From Prosthecochloris sp. (GTDB taxonomy: Bacteria; Bacteroidota; Chlorobiia; Chlorobiales; Chlorobiaceae): a stretch of 64,000 nt of DNA. Below the pieces are notes generated by a model. It was not told the origin of the DNA. It was given only the letters and a program-made list of their open reading frames with translations, and did not search any database. Below are positions 61,053 through 64,000 of this stretch, one piece after another. Positions within the stretch are counted from its first letter, which is position 1; each line of letters opens with the position of its first letter. Location: positions 1 through 64,000 of the forward strand of contig JADMLA020000018.1 in the NCBI GenBank assembly GCA_015482705.2. Reading direction: 5' to 3'. A program made the translations under genes and the position numbers.

Positions 61053-61769
61053 TTATTTCTCCTTGTAGATTTCAACCTGTGTGTATTCTTCTTGAGCTTT
61101 ATTCGCTGCTCGGCCAAAACCATCACTCGACTGGCCTGTTGTGCACTCATGTTGTATTTTATATATGTTACTCGATGTTATAGTAACTCTTGCCATACCG
61201 CAACTTCGAGTCTGTACATTGCCGCCATCCGCGGCATATTCCGAGCTGCCTTGTCTGACTATTGCAGTACCAGTCACATCATAAAGAAAGGATTGATGTT
61301 GATTGACGTCATATGCGGGCGCGGACCATTTGATTAAATAAGACCCCGCGCCGCTGATCGTAAAATTTGGAGAGCTTACTGTTACTATATTGTCTGGATC
61401 TGCTATTTCAGTATTTAAATCTCTGTCGTGTTTTGAGCCAGAAGTGAACGTGCCGCCAGCAGTATTTTGTGTTTTCACGTCGGCCAGTATTGCATACGAT
61501 ATAAAGGCTGATGTACTATGCGTTTCAGCCATATCCTTCACGTCGTCCGGACTGAACCCCCTGACCGCAGTTTCCGTGCCTGCCGTTTTCTCGCCGGATG
61601 AAACCTGATCCGGCAACATGTCAAACACCGTGCCGCCCGCAGTGCTGCCGTCGTGCACTGCAATTTGCTTCGTGTCCGTCAAGTACACGATTGTGCCGGC
61701 TTCGAGCGTTACCGCTGCATTTTGGCTTGCCGTACCTCTTAGTTTTTTTTGTGCGTTTACGCTCGCCAT
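61053..61769 (-). CDS. Phage tail fibre with Mtd-like N-terminus and jelly-roll tip
   Basis: The 238-aa protein starts KLRGTASQNAAVTLEAGTIVYLTDTKQIAVHDGSTAGG, the pattern of the N-terminal domain found on Mtd and many phage fibres (attachment to the tail). The C-terminal part (about 90-238, YAILADVKTQNTAGGTFTSGSKHDRDLNTEIADPDNIVTV) looks like a C1q/TNF-type jelly roll used as a receptor tip. It follows the tail-tip gene with a one-base gap. It is therefore a second candidate host-binding protein next to the DGR target. Confidence 0.75.
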   Translation of the reverse strand: MASVNAQKKLRGTASQNAAVTLEAGTIVYLTDTKQIAVHDGSTAGGTVFDMLPDQVSSGEKTAGTETAVRGFSPDDVKDMAETHSTSAFISYAILADVKTQNTAGGTFTSGSKHDRDLNTEIADPDNIVTVSSPNFTISGAGSYLIKWSAPAYDVNQHQSFLYDVTGTAIVRQGSSEYAADGGNVQTRSCGMARVTITSSNIYKIQHECTTGQSSDGFGRAANKAQEEYTQVEIYKEK

Positions 61770-61770
61770 A

Positions 61771-64000
61771 TCAATTAATTTGTGATCCTGCTATTGTTCC
61801 TGTATCGGACCATGTGATGTAGCTGTCTCCGTCAACAGCTGAACCTGCTATGCCGCCTACACCTTGCGTGAAATATGATCCTGTTGCATCTTGCCCATTC
61901 TGCCCTAAATCGCCACCATTACCACCAACGGTTACCGTGCCAAAGTCACCGCCGTCACCGCCGCTTGTGGTTGTTCCGTCTTGCCCGTCTCGTTCAGACC
62001 CCAATCCACCTACTCCAATTAGATACCCTGCCCCGCCGCCACCGCCAGCCGAGAAAGATACAAACCCTATAACCCCCCTACCTTTACCGCCACCGCCACC
62101 GCCGCCGCCAATCGTGCCATTGTTTGTTATATCAATAGCCTGACGTGTATATAATCCATCCGCACCGTTTTCGCCGTCAATACTCCCCGTTGTTCCCCCG
62201 TTTCCACCTTTACCAACGATGTACCCGTTGTTGATAATCTTAAGTGTTATACCTGATTCGCTCCATGTGCCGACGGTAAAAGCAAACCCGGTATTACCGC
62301 TTGTTCCTACTTTAACGCCTGACTCGATCAAGCACGTGACTGTATCCCCGCTTTCCGGTGCCGCATATGATTTGTCGTACTCGTCACGGAAATTAAAGTC
62401 CAGTCTGTCACTGTCGACAACAACCAAAAGCCCTTGGTCCGGCTGATCGTCATAGGTGTACCAGCTAATTTCCTGCGCTTCTACTTTCACTGATTCATCA
62501 CCCGGCGTCGCTTTGACAACCTGCACGGGTAACGAAGTTTGCTCTCCTGTACCAGTTTGAAACGGCCACATGGATACTGTATATCGTCCTGCAAGAGCCG
62601 GTACGTTTTCGCCAAACCGCCAAGCCGCAAACTGTACCAGGGACGGAGGATCTCGGAATCTCGAAAGCAGCTTATAACATAAATCCGTGCCGGCAGGGCG
62701 CGTGTTGATCCATCGACTGTATATTTTTTTAATCGCGGGTTGTCCGCCGTATAGAGTCTCCGCTAAAGTATCCACGTGCGACACCGCCGCACGATAATTC
62801 GTGCCCTCGTCGAGAGGCTCGAGCGGGTTACGTAACCCGTACCACGTCCAGACTTGCGACAGCCGTTTGTCAGGTTGGCGTTTTGAGTCAAAACTTCCGG
62901 AAACGATGACATCATCATCATAGTGCACAGTCTCCGTTGTCAGCTCACGCACAGCGTCAAGCCGGATTTTTTTATTTAAATCGTCCGTATAGAGAATAAG
63001 TCCAGCCTGTTCGAGCAACTCATTGACCAGTTCCTTGACGCTCGTCGGCTCAGCGACCAACGTGTAATACAACCTTCCGCCGAGGAACTGCTCGGTTTTC
63101 TGTTGCCAATCGGTCAAATTAATCCAGCCCGCAGGAACCGTCGTATAATTCACGAACAAATCATACATGATGTCTGCGGGATCCAGACCGTTCGCGCCGC
63201 TGAAAAACTCCTTGCAGAGCTGAACGACATCGTTTTGATCATGTGACTCCGCAACGGTGTTGAACTGTGCCCGCGTCAGCGTCAAAACGTCGCCGGACCG
63301 GGTGAAACTGCAGATTTCGTTACCACCGATAGCAACATGCCCTGAAGCCGGATACTCATCGTCGCCCACGCCCGACGGCGTTAACGTTGCCGACGTGGCT
63401 GAATCCGTCAAAGCGGCGCTCAACCTGCCTGTGCTCAAAACAGGGCACTGCGCCTTCACCTCGTCGGCAAGCTTGAGGATATCCTTCGCTGTCACGGAGA
63501 CCTTGCCGGTTTTGTCCGGTCCGGTGATTTTCTCGATGACAAACGTTCGGCTTTCCATAGCCGTCACGTTTTGCCCCTCGGTACCGCGAATGTAGCGGAT
63601 TGTGGCACCCTGCATTTTCGGGTAATGACGAGCTTGCCATTTCCCCCAAAACGTGCCCTGTTCAAAAGGGTTGTACCCTCGTTGGGCCCAATACGGATCG
63701 CCGGTAGCATACGTGTCGGAATCGCGATGGTCGCGGAACGAACACGTGATGCTTGCCCGGATGCCCATATCCCCCTCGAGGCTGATCTGTTGCGGTTTAT
63801 ACGAAATAGACTGCAGCGAAGGAATACACTCGATGCCGCTTTGATCATCAGCGTCAGGATAACCGAACCTGACGGTATTTGTCGTCTCACTGTAATTATC
63901 CGTGTCCTGGCAGGTGTGCAGCGAGTTGAAACACTCGCATCCCCCGGGGAGCAACCCTTCATCATCGTAGCTCAAACCGGTGAGAGTCGTGCCCTCGTCG
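61771..64000 (-). CDS. Phage tail-tip protein with glycine-rich C-terminus, 5' end beyond window
   Basis: The frame is open to the window edge, so the gene is incomplete at its 5' end; a TTG at 63975 gives 734 residues but an upstream start is likely. The first 480 residues contain tail-hub-like sequence (for example IRLDAVRELTTETVHYDDD) and mixed beta structure. The last 150 residues have long Gly runs (GGGGGGGGKGRG region near 635, then GGDGGDFGTVTVGGNGGDLG), like sandwich tips of some phage fibres. It is the most upstream visible gene of the late operon. Confidence 0.8.
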   Translation of the reverse strand, partial: DEGTTLTGLSYDDEGLLPGGCECFNSLHTCQDTDNYSETTNTVRFGYPDADDQSGIECIPSLQSISYKPQQISLEGDMGIRASITCSFRDHRDSDTYATGDPYWAQRGYNPFEQGTFWGKWQARHYPKMQGATIRYIRGTEGQNVTAMESRTFVIEKITGPDKTGKVSVTAKDILKLADEVKAQCPVLSTGRLSAALTDSATSATLTPSGVGDDEYPASGHVAIGGNEICSFTRSGDVLTLTRAQFNTVAESHDQNDVVQLCKEFFSGANGLDPADIMYDLFVNYTTVPAGWINLTDWQQKTEQFLGGRLYYTLVAEPTSVKELVNELLEQAGLILYTDDLNKKIRLDAVRELTTETVHYDDDVIVSGSFDSKRQPDKRLSQVWTWYGLRNPLEPLDEGTNYRAAVSHVDTLAETLYGGQPAIKKIYSRWINTRPAGTDLCYKLLSRFRDPPSLVQFAAWRFGENVPALAGRYTVSMWPFQTGTGEQTSLPVQVVKATPGDESVKVEAQEISWYTYDDQPDQGLLVVVDSDRLDFNFRDEYDKSYAAPESGDTVTCLIESGVKVGTSGNTGFAFTVGTWSESGITLKIINNGYIVGKGGNGGTTGSIDGENGADGLYTRQAIDITNNGTIGGGGGGGGKGRGVIGFVSFSAGGGGGAGYLIGVGGLGSERDGQDGTTTSGGDGGDFGTVTVGGNGGDLGQNGQDATGSYFTQGVGGIAGSAVDGDSYITWSDTGTIAGSQIN

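Larger units (their letters stand above)
56240..64000 (-). mobile_element. Prophage late region (tail, fibre, DGR, lysis), right end beyond window
   Basis: Ten tightly packed minus-strand genes, several overlapping by a few bases, run from a tail-tip protein (cut by the window edge) to a lysis cassette ending near 56240. Their contents (tail and fibre proteins, GH108-type lysozyme, holin-like proteins) are phage, and the order tail, fibre, lysis is the normal late order. They follow a chromosomal lysS. The left boundary is somewhere between 56104 and 56240; no attachment duplication was established. Integrase, repressor, head and packaging genes are not in the window. The reverse transcriptase and repeats within it form a diversity-generating retroelement. 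Confidence 0.9.

Noticed and set aside
61850..62143. Proline-rich plus-strand frame in the tail-tip gene
   Set aside because: It is the antisense of the glycine-rich coding segment; Gly codons read backward give Pro runs.
61780..62220. Repetitive glycine-rich DNA as a possible CRISPR or tandem array
   Set aside because: The repetition is in codons for glycine, without equal-length repeats and spacers.

Overview
The window looks like a chromosome segment of a green sulfur bacterium (Chlorobiaceae, of the Chlorobium/Prosthecochloris kind). This is inferred from a CrtB-type phytoene synthase, the style and order of the housekeeping genes, moderate GC content and sparse Shine-Dalgarno sites. No 16S rRNA gene is present, so the genus is not proven. 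About 56 kb is ordinary chromosome. The right-hand ~7.8 kb is the late region of a prophage, read leftward and cut by the window edge.

Layout. 1-4.0 kb: poorly known genes, including an exported caspase-like protein with an exported partner. 4.4-15.4 kb: mostly minus-strand housekeeping (aspS, dnaX with an A10 slippage site, a YihY-family membrane protein, an MFS transporter, purQ, purS, pssA, panB, a DUF4136 lipoprotein), with a plus-strand lipoyl-pathway gene inside. 15.6-24.8 kb: plus strand, a CoA-binding protein, ddl, a TPR protein, then a TolC/MacA/MacB-type efflux operon with one ATPase and two separate permeases. 24.9-31.5 kb: an OmpA-type lipoprotein and a redox operon (YgiW, DUF4405, response regulator, histidine kinase, b-type membrane cytochrome, ten-heme cytochrome c). 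31.7-41.9 kb: a GH15-DUF547 fusion, lpxD, prs, rplY, a peptide-type ABC permease, a Nudix hydrolase, a cupin, a Fpg-like protein without the catalytic Pro2, and a HAD phosphatase. 42-56.1 kb: a radical SAM protein with a long structured leader, comEC, metF, lysA, rpmG, tRNA-Leu, a zinc-ribbon protein, rnpB, ybeY, hflX, crtB and lysS.

56.2-64 kb: prophage late genes in transcription order: tail-tip protein (partial), tail fibre, small structural protein, a 428-aa target protein, a template repeat, a reverse transcriptase, two small genes, then a lysis cassette (membrane protein, GH108-type endolysin, holin-like protein). The target protein, template repeat and reverse transcriptase form a diversity-generating retroelement (DGR). 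The template (59237-59357) and the variable repeat at the 3' end of the target gene (59429-59549) align without gaps over 121 bp and differ at 19 positions. Eighteen of these are adenines in the coding-strand template. The reverse transcriptase carries the DGR-type IGNYPSQ motif and a YCDD box. A 6-bp hairpin with a GTAA loop follows the variable repeat and contains the stop codon. No Avd-type accessory gene is seen where one would be expected. This is the most interesting system in the window: a phage that can diversify a tail protein, probably its receptor-binding protein, against a green sulfur bacterium.
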